Below are positions 28,401-38,627 of a stretch of DNA of 64,000 bases, piece by piece. Position 1 is the first letter of the stretch. Each line of letters starts with the position of its first letter. The notes under the pieces were generated by a model. It saw only the letters and a list, made by a program, of their open reading frames with translations, ran no database searches and was not told the DNA's origin. Source of the DNA: Lepidurus packardi (taxonomy: Eukaryota; Arthropoda; Branchiopoda; Notostraca; Triopsidae); contig JAKZAN010000005.1 in the NCBI GenBank assembly GCA_023053545.1, forward strand, positions 868,001 to 932,000, written 5' to 3'. The position numbers and the translations under genes are program-made.

Positions 28401-30813
28401 TATGGGCGTACCCGTGAACTACGTACTTTTGTATGGCCTCCTCGTAGTCCTTTTCGTACGCCCTGTCCTTGGCGAACTTCCGTTCCATCGCCACGAAACG
28501 CTGCTCCGCCAAAGCCCGATTGTTCTTGAGGTTGGGCTCTCCCTCACGCCACGGCAGGGCGACTTCGTACCCGGTTTCGAGCCTCTTCGTCCCTTGAAGA
28601 ACCATACTGAGGGCCCTCGAGTCTTCGCCTGACAAGGCCGGTCCCCTGCTGTGCTCTGTACCGAAGGATTCGGTTTCACAGAACTTCCGGAAGCTAACAT
28701 CGAGCTCTCCGTAAACTCCTCGGATGAGGTTGACGTGCGCTAATCTCGCGGTTCCTTGTTGAATGACTCCTCTCGCCACCCATCCAAAAGCGGTTCTTAC
28801 GGCACCAGGTTCTCCTTGTTTCCCATGACGCGTTTCTCTGGGAGTGAGAAGGTGAATATGGTCGCACCCAATTAAAATGTTAATTACTCCCCTGGAATCA
28901 TGTAGTGGTAAGTCTTTCATGTGAGTCCACTCACTCTTCAACTTCGACCACGCAAATTCCGCTGTTGGGCTACACACCGTCGGGATTGAGTTCACGCGAA
29001 TCCACAATGGGCCATCCTCTCCCTCGATCTGGATCTCTGTCTCTTGCGAACGATAGTCACCCCGCTTGCCTGCTACTCCTCGAAGTTTCAAGTCATTACA
29101 TTCCCCGGAAAATCCAAGACGTCGCAGGAAAGACTGTTGGATGAGTGAAATGTCGCTCCCTTCATCGATCAGCATGTTCGCTTTTACTCTTCTTCCCTTG
29201 GCGTCGACCACCCGCACGGTCATGACGCCCAAGGCGACCGCTTGTGGTCGGTTTCGTGTTGCATGAGCGGAGGTTCCTTCGACCGCGGCTTCATTCCTGT
29301 GCAGGAGGCGGTGGTGACGGCGCTTGCATCCATTGATGCCGCACTCCCTGCCCGTCCTGCAGTCCTTGGATTGATGCCTCCCCCGTAGACATGAGAAACA
29401 TAGTCTTTTCCCTTCTACAGTCTTTATTCGGTCGCTTAGCTGCATAGTTTTGAATTTAGAACACTCTTCTAGTCGATGGTCATCTCCACAGCTCCAGCAA
29501 CCTGTTGGCTTGTTGTCCTTAGGAGATTCGGTTGAGGCATTGTTGCTCCTGCCTTTGAGCTTTTTGTCAGCTTCCTTGGGCGCCTTTTCCTGGTCCTTTG
29601 CAATGTCGTACGCGTTTTGGTACGCTGCCGCTCTTGCGCACAGCCACGAACCAAAACGTTCTAAGTCGTGGCAGAAGACGCCCGAAGCGCAACCTTCGTT
29701 CCATGCCAGACGGTCTTGAATATTCAGCCTCGCCGTGACTCTCTCGATGATGTCCCTTTGGCTGCTGCCCCCTATACGACTAAGGTCAAACAGGTGAGTT
29801 CGCGTACGCTCGGCAAATCTCTTGAAGGCGGTTGGGTTTCCTTTCCCGACTTCAAGTTTCTCCAGGGCTTGAATGTGGGCTGCTCTCATGACATCTCTCC
29901 GACCGCAGGTTTGCTTGAGTCGGCTCAGCGCTTCCTTGTAGGCGTGCTCTCCTCCGCCGAGGCCATAAACGATATCCACGCAATCTCCTCGAAGGCTGGT
30001 TCGCAGAATTGCTAATTTCTCCGCGGGGCTTTTCCGCTTCTGGTGAACTAGTGACCTAAAAAGGTCAATCCACTGGAACCACTCCAGCGCTAAGCCGGAA
30101 TATGGTTCCATCATAGGTCCAGCAGACTGGTTTCTGCACTCGGAGCTTTCTTGCTTCGTGATTTCTCTGCCGCTTACGTATGTGTCGATCCAGTCATCTG
30201 GGGCTTCACTCTCGATGTTTTGGCTGTCCAGCCACTCCGACACGCGATGTTTCACTGCGTTTGCTTTGGGTTGCCGTGGGTTCTTCGCTTTATCCAAAAT
30301 CTCTTCCAGAGTTCTGGCTAGGCTCTGACTCAAACGTTGTGATATCTGGCTCACGGCGTCAACCAGGTCTACGGAGTGATCTTGATCATCGTGTTCGGCA
30401 TGCTCTGATTTTTCGGATTGAGCTCTGCTACCGACAGCTGGCGAAGGGTTTACTTGGTCGTGAAGGGATGTGATTGAAGAGCCGTCCGGATGCTGCTCCC
30501 GATAAACGGTTATCGCTTCCGATGCTGCTTCAATTTTACCCCAGTACTTGATCTGGAGGTTCGCTTCCCTTCCGGCTTCTTCGTCATCATCTTCCAGGAG
30601 ATCAAAAAGTTTTTCGTTGATGCTCTCGACCTCTTGGTAGGCGTTTCGACATTCCTTCAACCTGCTCTGCATTAACCGTCTCGAGTCTTTCTCGCTGATG
30701 AAGTGCTCGATATCCTTACAGAACTCGGTGATTCTGGTCCTGAGAGTCGTTCGTTTCCTCTTGGGTTGACGTACGTTTACTTTTGGAAACTCTTCGGAAT
30801 TGGCAGCGGCCAT
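25462..30813 (-). CDS. BEL-2 Gag-Pol polyprotein
   Basis: Complete BEL/Pao polyprotein of 1783 aa from ATG 30813, chosen because the context (AAGATGG) is strong. The frame is open upstream to 30960, but only from a GTG. Domains in order: Gag with a coiled N-terminal part; zinc knuckles from about 438 (CWSCGDDHRLEEC, CFSCLRGRHQSKDC, and a further Cys/His stretch); protease at about 546-560, with LIDEGSDISLI (Asp-Glu-Gly); reverse transcriptase with RIVFDAAA, DRLAFGDCCSPFIA and catalytic YMDD at about 957-960; RNase H (TFNDASQEAV, LWTDSSCVRNWI, NSSDLATR). The integrase has HHCC, then SVDYFGPL, IYSDNGTNF and HFGGVHEGLV. No frame break was seen. Confidence 0.93.
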   Translation of the reverse strand: MAAANSEEFPKVNVRQPKRKRTTLRTRITEFCKDIEHFISEKDSRRLMQSRLKECRNAYQEVESINEKLFDLLEDDDEEAGREANLQIKYWGKIEAASEAITVYREQHPDGSSITSLHDQVNPSPAVGSRAQSEKSEHAEHDDQDHSVDLVDAVSQISQRLSQSLARTLEEILDKAKNPRQPKANAVKHRVSEWLDSQNIESEAPDDWIDTYVSGREITKQESSECRNQSAGPMMEPYSGLALEWFQWIDLFRSLVHQKRKSPAEKLAILRTSLRGDCVDIVYGLGGGEHAYKEALSRLKQTCGRRDVMRAAHIQALEKLEVGKGNPTAFKRFAERTRTHLFDLSRIGGSSQRDIIERVTARLNIQDRLAWNEGCASGVFCHDLERFGSWLCARAAAYQNAYDIAKDQEKAPKEADKKLKGRSNNASTESPKDNKPTGCWSCGDDHRLEECSKFKTMQLSDRIKTVEGKRLCFSCLRGRHQSKDCRTGRECGINGCKRRHHRLLHRNEAAVEGTSAHATRNRPQAVALGVMTVRVVDAKGRRVKANMLIDEGSDISLIQQSFLRRLGFSGECNDLKLRGVAGKRGDYRSQETEIQIEGEDGPLWIRVNSIPTVCSPTAEFAWSKLKSEWTHMKDLPLHDSRGVINILIGCDHIHLLTPRETRHGKQGEPGAVRTAFGWVARGVIQQGTARLAHVNLIRGVYGELDVSFRKFCETESFGTEHSRGPALSGEDSRALSMVLQGTKRLETGYEVALPWREGEPNLKNNRALAEQRFVAMERKFAKDRAYEKDYEEAIQKYVVHGYAHKVTELEEIQHPQQYYLPHHGVYKKSATNKKLRIVFDAAATFAGKCLNDALLPGPALQAEIPIVFLKFREFGVAFVADIEAMFSRIRLREEDARFHRFLWKEKGSNVMDVFQMDRLAFGDCCSPFIAIQTVRRTAEDHGADFPEAAEAVTNNLYMDDYLDSKATEDQATTRIKEVSDLLRRGDFNLGKWVSNRPHILDSRNSMDLASLASKEEEFGTKVLGIYWIPLRDVLTSKEVGPHEVKFTRRGLLRILAEVFDPMGFLAPVTVKAKIKHRELGLGGLDWDDEIPLEARQWWQHWLDLLQDLRRAEIPRCLFPDEDAIDYVELHTFNDASQEAVAAVVYVRVVHKDGSVRTNIVMAKTKLTPLKTISVAKAELNAALLGARLTNYVEKGLRRIVERRILWTDSSCVRNWIRGTSSFYKPFVSNRIGEIQTITRPEEWRYVPGSRNSSDLATRSNLHVDRNDLEPWFMGPDFLRREEVTWPRDTPWIINHEEMRHTQEHRSFVTSQICEEVDWESVKPEDCAGFRNLTDPLKNLVKACQWQSFGPDVERLREGVNLAKSSKILAFNPFLGTDELLRVGGRLDAADLPYENKHPVLLPSKHPLTERIIEDFHRRLLHAGINHVLAHLREMYWIVNGREAVKRVRRRCVECKIETARPATQLMGELPRERLDVDSPFSHTSVDYFGPLEIVQGNNRVTKRYGALFTCMVTRAVYLDLARSLSTDDFLLVLRRFISTRGKPLSIYSDNGTNFVGAEKELNQLVEATREDEALKNFCEGRGIRWTFQPPQAPHFGGVHEGLVKSAKRALYKVLAIERENRKGVSEDVLRTLLYEVAGFLNGRPLMYVSSDPKDMRTITPLDFLNQRSSSIPVGQVPKSTPRKLFKYLQHLTTVLWDVWKKHYIPTLTRRSKWLTRQRNFQEGDAVLVLEPNLVRGKWLHGRITEVFRGKDELVRSAMVKTDTGIYHRPIHKLFLLDPDPALE

Positions 30814-31011
30814 CTTGACTGATGGTTGCCCTGGCTGAAGAGACTTCGACTTGAAACGCCCAATGGACTCTGACCTCTCGGGTAAACACGACGAAAAAAA
30901 CGAACTCGGTGTCGCTGAAGTATCGCTAGCGGCTTGACTCCTCGGAAAAGCACTTTTCACAATATGTTGCTTGTCTCACAAACCAACCAAATCCGGTTCC
31001 GGAGGACCAAT

Positions 31012-31317
31012 TGTTCTTACGAATATCACTATGCTGAACACCGGCTGGCTAATTTGTTTTTATTATCCATATTGGAAACGGACTTACACCGAGTTAACTT
31101 TGATTGTATATAGGATTCAAATTGATTTGACTCAAGTTACACTTTCAGCACAAAAAAACTGTATTTTCGTATTCGACGCGAGCGACTCTCTCCCTCCCCC
31201 AACCGTCACGACGATAACAACCATACGTCATAATCCCTTCTGTCCTTCAGCTCTTCCTTTTCATCTTTCAATTCTTCCTTTTCATCTTTATTCCATTCTT
31301 CCGTTTTCGCCTCAACA
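31012..31317 (-). repeat. 5' LTR of BEL-2
   Basis: 306 bp, two bases shorter than the 3' LTR. The primer binding site TTGGTCCTCCGGAACCGG (30993-31010 on minus) lies one base inward. Confidence 0.93.
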
Positions 31318-34300
31318 CCGGTCTAAACCGGTTTCGACTGGTCTAATTTAAACTATTTTAAACTGGTCTGAACTGGTTTAGAAACCGGTTAAAACTGGTC
31401 GGAACTGGTTTAGAAACCGGTTAAAACTGGTTTAAACCGGTTTGTACTGGTTAGAACTGGTTTAAACCGGTTGAAACTGGTCTAAACCCCTTTAAACTGG
31501 TCTAAACTGGTTTAAACCGGTTTAAGATTGTCTAACTGGTTTAATATCCGGTTTAAACTTGTTTAAACCGGTCTAAACTGGTGAAACCCGATTTTAGATG
31601 GTTAAAACCGGTTTAAACTGGTCAAAACTGGTTCAAACCGGTTTAAGCTGGTTTAAATTGGTAGAAACTGGTTTAATAGGTTTAAACTAGTTAAAACTCG
31701 TTTAAACCGGTTTAGACTTTTAACTTGTTTAACTGGTTGTTTAGACGTTTCACTTGTTTAACTGGTTTAAACCTGTTTAGACCAGTTTAAACTTGGTTAA
31801 ACCGTTCTAAACTGGTGAAAACCGGTTTAAAATGGTTTAAACCGGTTTAGGCTGGTCTAAACTGGTTTTAACCGGTTTAATCTAGTTAAAACTCATTTAA
31901 ACCGGTTTAGACTGGTAAAAACTGGTTTAATCTGCTTTAAACTGGTTTAAACTGGTCTTAACTGGTTTAAACTGGTTTATAAACTAGTTTAAACTGGTTT
32001 AAACCGGTTTTAACCAGCTTAAACTGGTTTAAAACGGTTTAAACAGGTCTAAACTGGTTTAAGAACCGTTTTAAACTGGTCAAAACTGGTTTAAAAACCG
32101 GTTTAAACTGGTTCAAACCGGTCTAAACTGGTTTAAACCGGTTTAAACTGGATTAAACCGGTCTAAACTGGTCGAATTTGGTTTAAAAACCGGTTGAAAC
32201 TGGTCTAAACTGGTTTGAACCGGTCTAAGCCGGTTTAAACTGGTCTAAGCTAAACTGTTTTAAACTGGTTTGAACTGGTTTAGAAAACGGTTAAAACTGG
32301 TTTAAACCGGTTGTACTGGTTAGAACTGGGTGAAACCGGTTGAAACTGGTCTAAACCGGTTTATACTGGTCTAAACTGATTTAAACCGGTTTAAACTCGT
32401 CTAACTGGTTTAATATCCGGTTTAAACTCGCTTAAACCGGTCTAAACTGGTGAAAACCGGTTTTAAATGGTTTAAACCGGTTTAAACTGGTCAAAACTGG
32501 TTTAAACCGGTTAAAGCTGGTTTAAATCGGTAGAAACTGATTTAATAGGTTTAAACTAGTTAAAACTCGTTTAAACCGGTTTAGGCTGGTAAAAATTGGT
32601 TTAATCCGGTTTAAACTGGTCTAAACTGATTTAAAAACCGGTTTAAACTTGTTTGAACCGGTCTAAACCGGTTTAAACTGGTCTAAACTAAACTGTTTTA
32701 AACTAGTCTGAACTGGTTTAGAAACCGGTTAAAACTGGTGCAAACCGGTTTGTACTGGTTAGAACTGGTGAAAACCGGTTTAAATGGTTTAAACCGGTTT
32801 AAACTGGTCAAAACTGGTTTAAACCGGTTTATAGCTGGTTTATATCGGTAGAAACTGGTTTAATAGGTTTAAACTAGTTAAAACTCGTTTAAACCGGTTT
32901 AGACTGGTAAAAACTGGTTAAATCCGATTTAAACTGGTCTAAGCTGGTTTAAAAACAGGTTAAACTGGTTTAAACTGGCTTTAACCAGCTTAAACTGGTT
33001 TAAACGGTTTAAACAGATCTAAACTGGTTTAAAAACCAGTTTAAACTGGAAAAACTGGTTTAAAAACCGGTTTATACTGGTTCAAACCGGTCTAAACTGG
33101 ATTAGACCGGTCGAAACTGGTCGAATTTGATTTAAAAACCGGTTTAAACTGGTTTGAACCGGTCTAAACCGGTTTAAACTGGTCTAAGCTAAACTTTTTT
33201 TTAACTGGTCTGAAATGGTTTAAAAACCGGTTAAAACTGGTTTAAACTGGTTTAAACCGGTTTATACTGGTTAGAACTGGTTTAATACTTTTGAAACTGG
33301 TCTAAACCGGTTTAAACTGGTCTAAACAGGTTTATACCGGTTTAAACTTGCTTAACTGGTTTAATAACCGGTTTAAACTTGTTTAAACCGGTCTAAACTG
33401 GTGAAAACCGGCTTAAAATGGTTTAAACCGGTTTAGGCTGGTCTATACTGGTTTAAACCGGTTTAAACTGGTCTAAACTGGTTCAAAACCGGTTAAACTG
33501 GTTTAAACAGGTCTAAACAAGTTTAAACCGGTTTAAACCGGTTTAAAATGGTTTAATACCCGGTCTAAACTGGTGCAATCCGGTTGAGAATGGTTTAAAC
33601 CGGTTAATCCGGTCTAAACTGGTTTAAACCGGTTTAATCTGGTCTAGACTGGTTTAAAAACCGGTTTAACTGGTTTTAACCAGTTTATACTGGTTATACT
33701 GGTTATAACCGGTTTATACTGGTTAGAACTGGTTTAATCCGGTTGAAACTGGTCTAAACAGGTCTTAACCTGTTTAAACTGGTCTAAACTGGTTTGAACC
33801 CGTTTAAACTTGTTTAAACCGGTCTAAACTGGTGAAAACCGGTTTAAAATGGTTCAAACCGGTTTAGGCTGGTCTAAACTGGTATAAACCGGTTTAAACT
33901 AGTTAAAACTCATTTAAACCTTTTAGACTGGTAAGAACTGGTTTAATCTGGTTTAAACTGGTTTAAACTGGTTTAAACTGGTCTAAACTCGTTTAAAAAC
34001 AGGTTAAACTGGTTTAAACTGGTTTATAAACTAGTTTAAACTGGTTTAAACCGGTTTTAACCAGCTTAAACTGGTTTAAAACGGTTTAAACAGGTCTAAA
34101 CTGGTTTAAAAACCGGTTTAAACTGGTCAAAACTGGTTTAAAAACCGGTTTAAACTGGTCAAAACTGGTTTAAAACCCGATTTAAACTGTTTCAAACCGG
34201 TCTAAACTGGTTTAAACCGGTTTAAACGGTTTAAACTGGATTAAACCGGTCTAAATTGGTCGAATTTTGTTTAAAAACCGGCCGGTTAAAACTGGTTTCA

Positions 34301-35278
34301 ACCGGTCTAAACTGGTCTAAACTGATTTAAAAACCGGTTTAAACTGGTGTGAACCGCTCTAAGCCGGTTTAAACTGGTCTAAACTAAACTTTTTTTAACT
34401 GGTTTGAACTGTTTTAAAAACCGGTTAAAACTCATTTAAACTGGTTTAAACCGGTTTGTATTGGTTAGAACTGGTTTAATCCGGTTGAAACTGGTCTAAA
34501 CCGGTTTAAACTGGTTTAAACTGGTTTAACCCGTTTTAAAACCTGGTTTAAACTTGTTTTACTGGTTTAATAACCGGCCAAAAACTTGTTTAAACCGGTC
34601 TAAACTGTTGAAAACCGGTTGAAAATGGTTTAAACTGGTTTAAACCGTTATAAACTAGTTTAAACAGATTTAAACTTGTATATAAACTGGTTTAAAACCG
34701 GTTTAAACTGGTTTAAACCTGTATAAACTGGTTCAAGCCGGTTTTAACCGGTCTAAACTGGTTTAACCGTTAAAAACTTCTTTTTGCTGGTATGAAATGG
34801 TTTAAAAACAGGTTAAAACTGGTTCAAACTGGTTTATAAACTGGTTTAAACTGATATAAACCGGTTTAAACTAGTTTAAACTGGTTTAAAACGGTTTAAA
34901 CTAGTTTAAACTGGTTTAAACCGGTTTAAACAGGTCTTAACCGGTTTAGACTGGTAAGAACTGGTATAATCCGGTTTAAACTGGTCTAAACCGGTCTAAA
35001 CTAGTTAAAACTGGTTTAATCTGGTTAAAAACCTGTTTAAACTGGTTTAAACTGGTTTAATAACCGGTTTAAACTTGTTTAAACTGCTCTAAGCTTATGT
35101 TAACCGGTATAAAAAGGTTTAAACAGGTTTAAGCCGGTCAAAACTGGTTTGAAACCGGTTTAAACTGGTTTAAACCGGTTTGAACTGGTCGAAACTGGTT
35201 TAAAACCGGTTAAACTGGTTTAAACAGGTCTAAACAAGTTTAAACCGGTTTAAAATGGTCTAAAATGGTTTAATACCG
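31318..35278. repeat. 10-bp satellite block D
   Basis: About 4 kb of the TTTAAACCGG family between BEL-2 and BEL-3. It has longer internal repeats: the phrase ggtttagaaaccggttaaaactgg recurs near 31377, 31407, 32278 and 32718. Phrases with aaccagcttaaactgg recur near 32014, 32984 and 34059. So this is a divergent higher-order array rather than a simple one. No gene was seen. Confidence 0.96.
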
Positions 35279-35523
35279 TGTTCCGTACTAGATACGGAAG
35301 GTAGATTTCAATATTGCAAAAATTCATTGTTACTACTACAAGTTCTCGCTAAGGCAAGTTACTCTCGTTCCGTTCTCGACAACGGTTAGTCGACCATCGT
35401 AACCCCCAAAAATTTCTTTGTTTCTGTACACACGATTGACGAAATATAGTCGTGTTTGTTATTAAAATCATCAGAGTGATATCGTAACGTTTCCCAGCCA
35501 GCTCACGATATTTGGGCTGACCA
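35279..35523 (+). repeat. 5' LTR of BEL-3
   Basis: About 245 bp starting TGTTCCGTACTAG and ending GGGCTGACCA. The end was placed by the primer binding site two bases downstream. No partner LTR exists in the window, so the borders rest on the TG...CA ends and the satellite junction. Confidence 0.75.
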
Positions 35524-35525
35524 TT

Positions 35526-35543
35526 TGGTGCATCGACCGGGAA
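35526..35543 (+). promoter_or_regulatory. Primer binding site of BEL-3 (tRNA-Gly type)
   Basis: TGGTGCATCGACCGGGAA is the complement, with about one mismatch, of the 3' end usual in glycine tRNAs (...CCCGGCCGATGCACCA). Glycine tRNA is a known BEL/Pao primer. Confidence 0.75.
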
Positions 35544-35638
35544 ACCAAGCGGTTTTTCTTTTCGCTTCGCAAACTGTTAAGTACTAAGTTTTCGATCTCA
35601 AATTTTTTTTTGACGCATTTACTTTCGTAATTCGTACA

Positions 35639-37315
35639 ATGGCGTACGCCAACGCGCCAGCCAACAATGAATTCTCGGATGGCGAGCATGACGTCAACAA
35701 TGAATTCTCAGATGACGAACGTGACGCGTCAGACGTTCGTTTTTTACGCAAGCTTCGTACCGAAGCCACGAAGCGCGTCAAAGTGTGTATCAAACGAATT
35801 GATGCACACACCGCAAACCGCGGCAGCCGCAGCGCACTCGAAGTTCTACGACAGCAGCTTTCCGAGGGTCTCAAGGAATGTGCGGACCTTAACAAACGCT
35901 ACATCACGGCTCGGGGCTGAAAGACCGCCAAAGAGCGAACGCCGAATTGCGTCTCCACCGGTTAAACGAAGACGCCGTAGAAGAGGAGGCCTGCCGAAAA
36001 AGGCTAAGGGAAATGCAAATGCAACTGGAGGAAGAGGAACAGAGAGCACAGTTGGCCCGAGAGAGACGACATTACGAAAATGAAGTCGCCCAACTCCGTT
36101 TAGAAGCAAATTCACTACGCGAAGAAGTTGAGGAGGTAGTTGGAGAGCCTATGCTCATCACGGGGACGGCAGCACCTCCTTCCAACGTGTCGCTAGACGT
36201 ACGAGTGAGTCCAACACACCAAACTGCCCTGGTCCCCGACAGAAGCGAAACTACTACTCCAGCTTCCACAAACGAGAGGACAGTTGCCAACGCCACCTAT
36301 CGCCGAGAAGAGGTTGCAAATCGCGAAGATGCGTGGATAGACGAAAAATCAGAAAATCGCGGAGAACGCAGTTCTCATTGTGGTAAGAGTTCCGGACTCC
36401 CAAAGATCACGATTATCCCGTTTAATGGAGACCCGAGACGATGGACGATGTTTATTGCCAATTTCAGAGCTCTGATCCATGAATCGGGCTGTTCCGACGC
36501 TCAAAAACTCGCTTATTTAAGAGAACTTTTGGATGACAGAGTAAGGGGATCGATTGCGCAAACACTACATAGCCCCTCCTTGTATAAAACGGCCCTAGCG
36601 GAACTGCAACGAAGATATGGCCATCCTCATTTAATTGCCAGAGCTTTCATTGCGAAATTGCTTAACATTACACAGCTACGCTCTGAAGATTTCGAAGCTC
36701 TTCAAGAATTCGCTAACGAAGTCCATGGCGCTGTTACGTCCCTTGAGCACTGTGGGTATCACCAAGACTTGCAATCGAGCGCAACCCTGTCACAGCTTGT
36801 CAACAAATTGCCCAAGCCTCTCAGAAATAGATGGGGTGAAAGAGTATTTAGTATACAACCTCGTCTCGCTGATCTGTCTGATTTCGACGCTTGGCTTGAT
36901 CAACTCGTTTTAAGCCAAATGACAGTTCAACCGATTGAACAATTCGAAACAAAACCGGGGCCTTTGAAAAGGTCACCCCTGGCTACGAAGACGCCCCAAT
37001 CGAAGCATGTTTATGCAACGAGCGAAAACTCTGCCCCAAAACTTGCCAAGTATGCGCGAAAGTTGGGCACAGTATTTCCGATTATCGAAAATTCGCCGCG
37101 TTGCAGACGAAGGAGCGTGCTGAAGTTGTCAAAGAAAAATCGCTCTGCTTCTCCTGCCTCGAAGACCCCCATCGAAGTCGGGAATGTGGCCGAAAGCAGG
37201 ACTGTGCAGTCGACGGCTGTAAAGAAAAACATCACCCATTGCTGCACGGCGCTCCCTGAGTTTACCCAAATCGTTCTCCAGCGAAAAGCCAGCCAGGACC
37301 CGCAGTCTATCATAT
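35639..37315 (+). pseudogene. Gag region of BEL-3 (frameshifted)
   Basis: Gag begins at ATG 35639 with an acidic N-terminus. The first frame stops at TGA 35918-35920, and the protein continues in the frame from 35947. That frame has a long charged coiled coil (EEEACRKRLREMQMQLEEEE) and then the DUF1759-type Gag core (ITIIPFNGDPRRWTMFIANFRAL ... LAELQRRYGHP). From about 37000 the zinc-knuckle region (CQVCAKVGHSISDY; CFSCLEDPHRSREC; CAVDGCKEKHHPLLH) lies in yet another frame. So there are at least two frameshifts. Confidence 0.85.
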
Positions 37316-37374
37316 GAGATTCGCGCCTGGGAGAATTGTTCTTCTATCATTAGTTCCCGTTATAATCTCCAAAA

Positions 37375-38427
37375 GTGGGGTCTTTACGCGTACACGCTCT
37401 GCTCGACACTGGCAGCGAAGTGTCACTTATTAGAAGAGATGTCGCCCGAAGCTTATCTTTAAATGGCCCTGAGAAGAATATTCACCTCGAGACGTTCCAT
37501 GGAAATGACCCGGTTTTGCGCGTGAAGACTGTGGATTTCGAAGTCTCCTCCCTCGACGGAAAATTCGTCGTGCAAGTTTCGGGAGCGCTCACCGTTCCTA
37601 ATCTCAACATTTCAAATCGACGTTATGATTTTCAACGACTGCAAAAGGCTCACAATCACTTGAGAGGCTTGGAGCTTCCAGAAATGAAGGACGAAGATGT
37701 TGCGGTACTCCTCGGCATGGATGGTAGAGGCATGGATGGTAGAGGCACACGAACCTTTGGCTATTTTGAAGCCTGCAAGAGGCACTGTCGGTCCCAGGGC
37801 TGTACAAACGATTTTCGGATGGACTGTCGTCGGTCCTGTCGAGCAAACAATACAAAGCCGCACTTCTGCGAGACAAATCTCCCGAATTGGCATGCAAGAT
37901 TCGGATGACGAACTACATCGCTCCGTTGAAAACATGTGGGAGACGGAGAGTTTCGGTACCAAGCCAGGCACTGAGAAGTTACTTTGTGATGACGACAAGG
38001 TAGCCCTCAAAATTTTGGAAAATACGGTGTTCCATAACGGAGAGCGCTATGAAGCTGGGCTCCTATGGCGAAGCCCTGAAGTCACCCTCCCGAACAATCG
38101 CAACTCGGCTCTACACCGTTTATTCTCAATGGAGAGAAAATTACGTTTGAACCCCGAATTCACTGAGATTTACAAAAAGGCCATCGAGGACTATTTGAAA
38201 AACGGACATGCTTGCCTCGTGCCTGTCGAAAGGCAAAACCTGGAGGAAAAAAGGATTTGGTATCTCCCGCATCACGCAGTTACAAATCCGAACAAACTTG
38301 GTAAGTTGCGGGTTGTATTCGACGCCGCCGCACGCACCGCCGGAATATCGTTAAATGATGCGCTCCTGAAGGGACCGGATCTCCTCACAAATTTGGCTGC
38401 CATACTACTTCGCTTTCGACAGAATCG
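37375..38427 (+). pseudogene. Protease and start of reverse transcriptase of BEL-3
   Basis: The DUF1758-type aspartyl protease is marked by ALLDTGSEVSLIRRD (canonical Asp-Thr-Gly). A 15-bp direct duplication (37716-37730 and 37731-37745; MDGRG twice) lies just after VLLGMD. A frameshift nearby switches to the frame that continues to 38427: ENTVFHNGERYEAGLLWRS, IEDYLKNGHACLV, IWYLPHHAVTNPN, LRVVFDAAARTAGISLND. The last is the start of RT. The palm domain with YxDD is cut off. Confidence 0.85.
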
Positions 38428-38501
38428 GAAATAGTGCACAACAGTCACGACCGAAACGGGGTGGAGCGAAAGGGGGAGAAGGAGGGATTCCTCACGTCAC
38501 A
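38428..38501 (-). repeat. Truncated 3' LTR of Gypsy-2
   Basis: First 74 bp of the LTR, starting TGTGACGTGAGG on minus and ending near GTGCACTATTTC. Beyond it lies BEL-3 RT sequence. There are more differences from the 5' LTR than in the younger elements here. Confidence 0.85.
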
Positions 38502-38627
38502 CTCGGCCACCTACCCTCCAACGCGCCGTCCCCGGCGCGGTGTCAGGTGAAGGAAACTCCCACAGATAGTGAATTGCGGGGGTCCTTGACATCATCTTCG
38601 GTTTGATCTCCATAAGTACCAATATTC

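Larger units (their letters stand above)
25104..31317 (-). mobile_element. BEL-2: full-length BEL/Pao LTR retrotransposon in satellite
   Basis: Minus-strand element of 6.2 kb. LTRs at 25104-25411 (308 bp) and 31012-31317 (306 bp) differ only by a 2-base indel (aactctg against aactg). The flanks carry CCGGTC at 25098-25103 and 31318-31323, a possible 6-bp target duplication, though CCGGTC is also common in the satellite. Primer binding site, one long ORF with all catalytic domains and a polypurine tract are present. It is the only element in the window that appears complete and may be capable of movement (inference). Confidence 0.95.
35279..38427 (+). mobile_element. BEL-3: 5' half of a BEL/Pao element
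   Basis: Plus-strand BEL/Pao fragment: 5' LTR (35279-35523), primer binding site, gag, protease and the beginning of reverse transcriptase. It ends abruptly at 38427 against the truncated 3' LTR of Gypsy-2. RT palm, RNase H, integrase and 3' LTR are missing. Several frameshifts make it non-functional, so it is older than BEL-1 and BEL-2. Confidence 0.88.

Noticed and set aside
2255..35278. Telomeric repeat
   Set aside because: The unit TTTAAACCGG differs from TTAGG and TTAGGG types and is palindromic. Nothing else marks a chromosome end.
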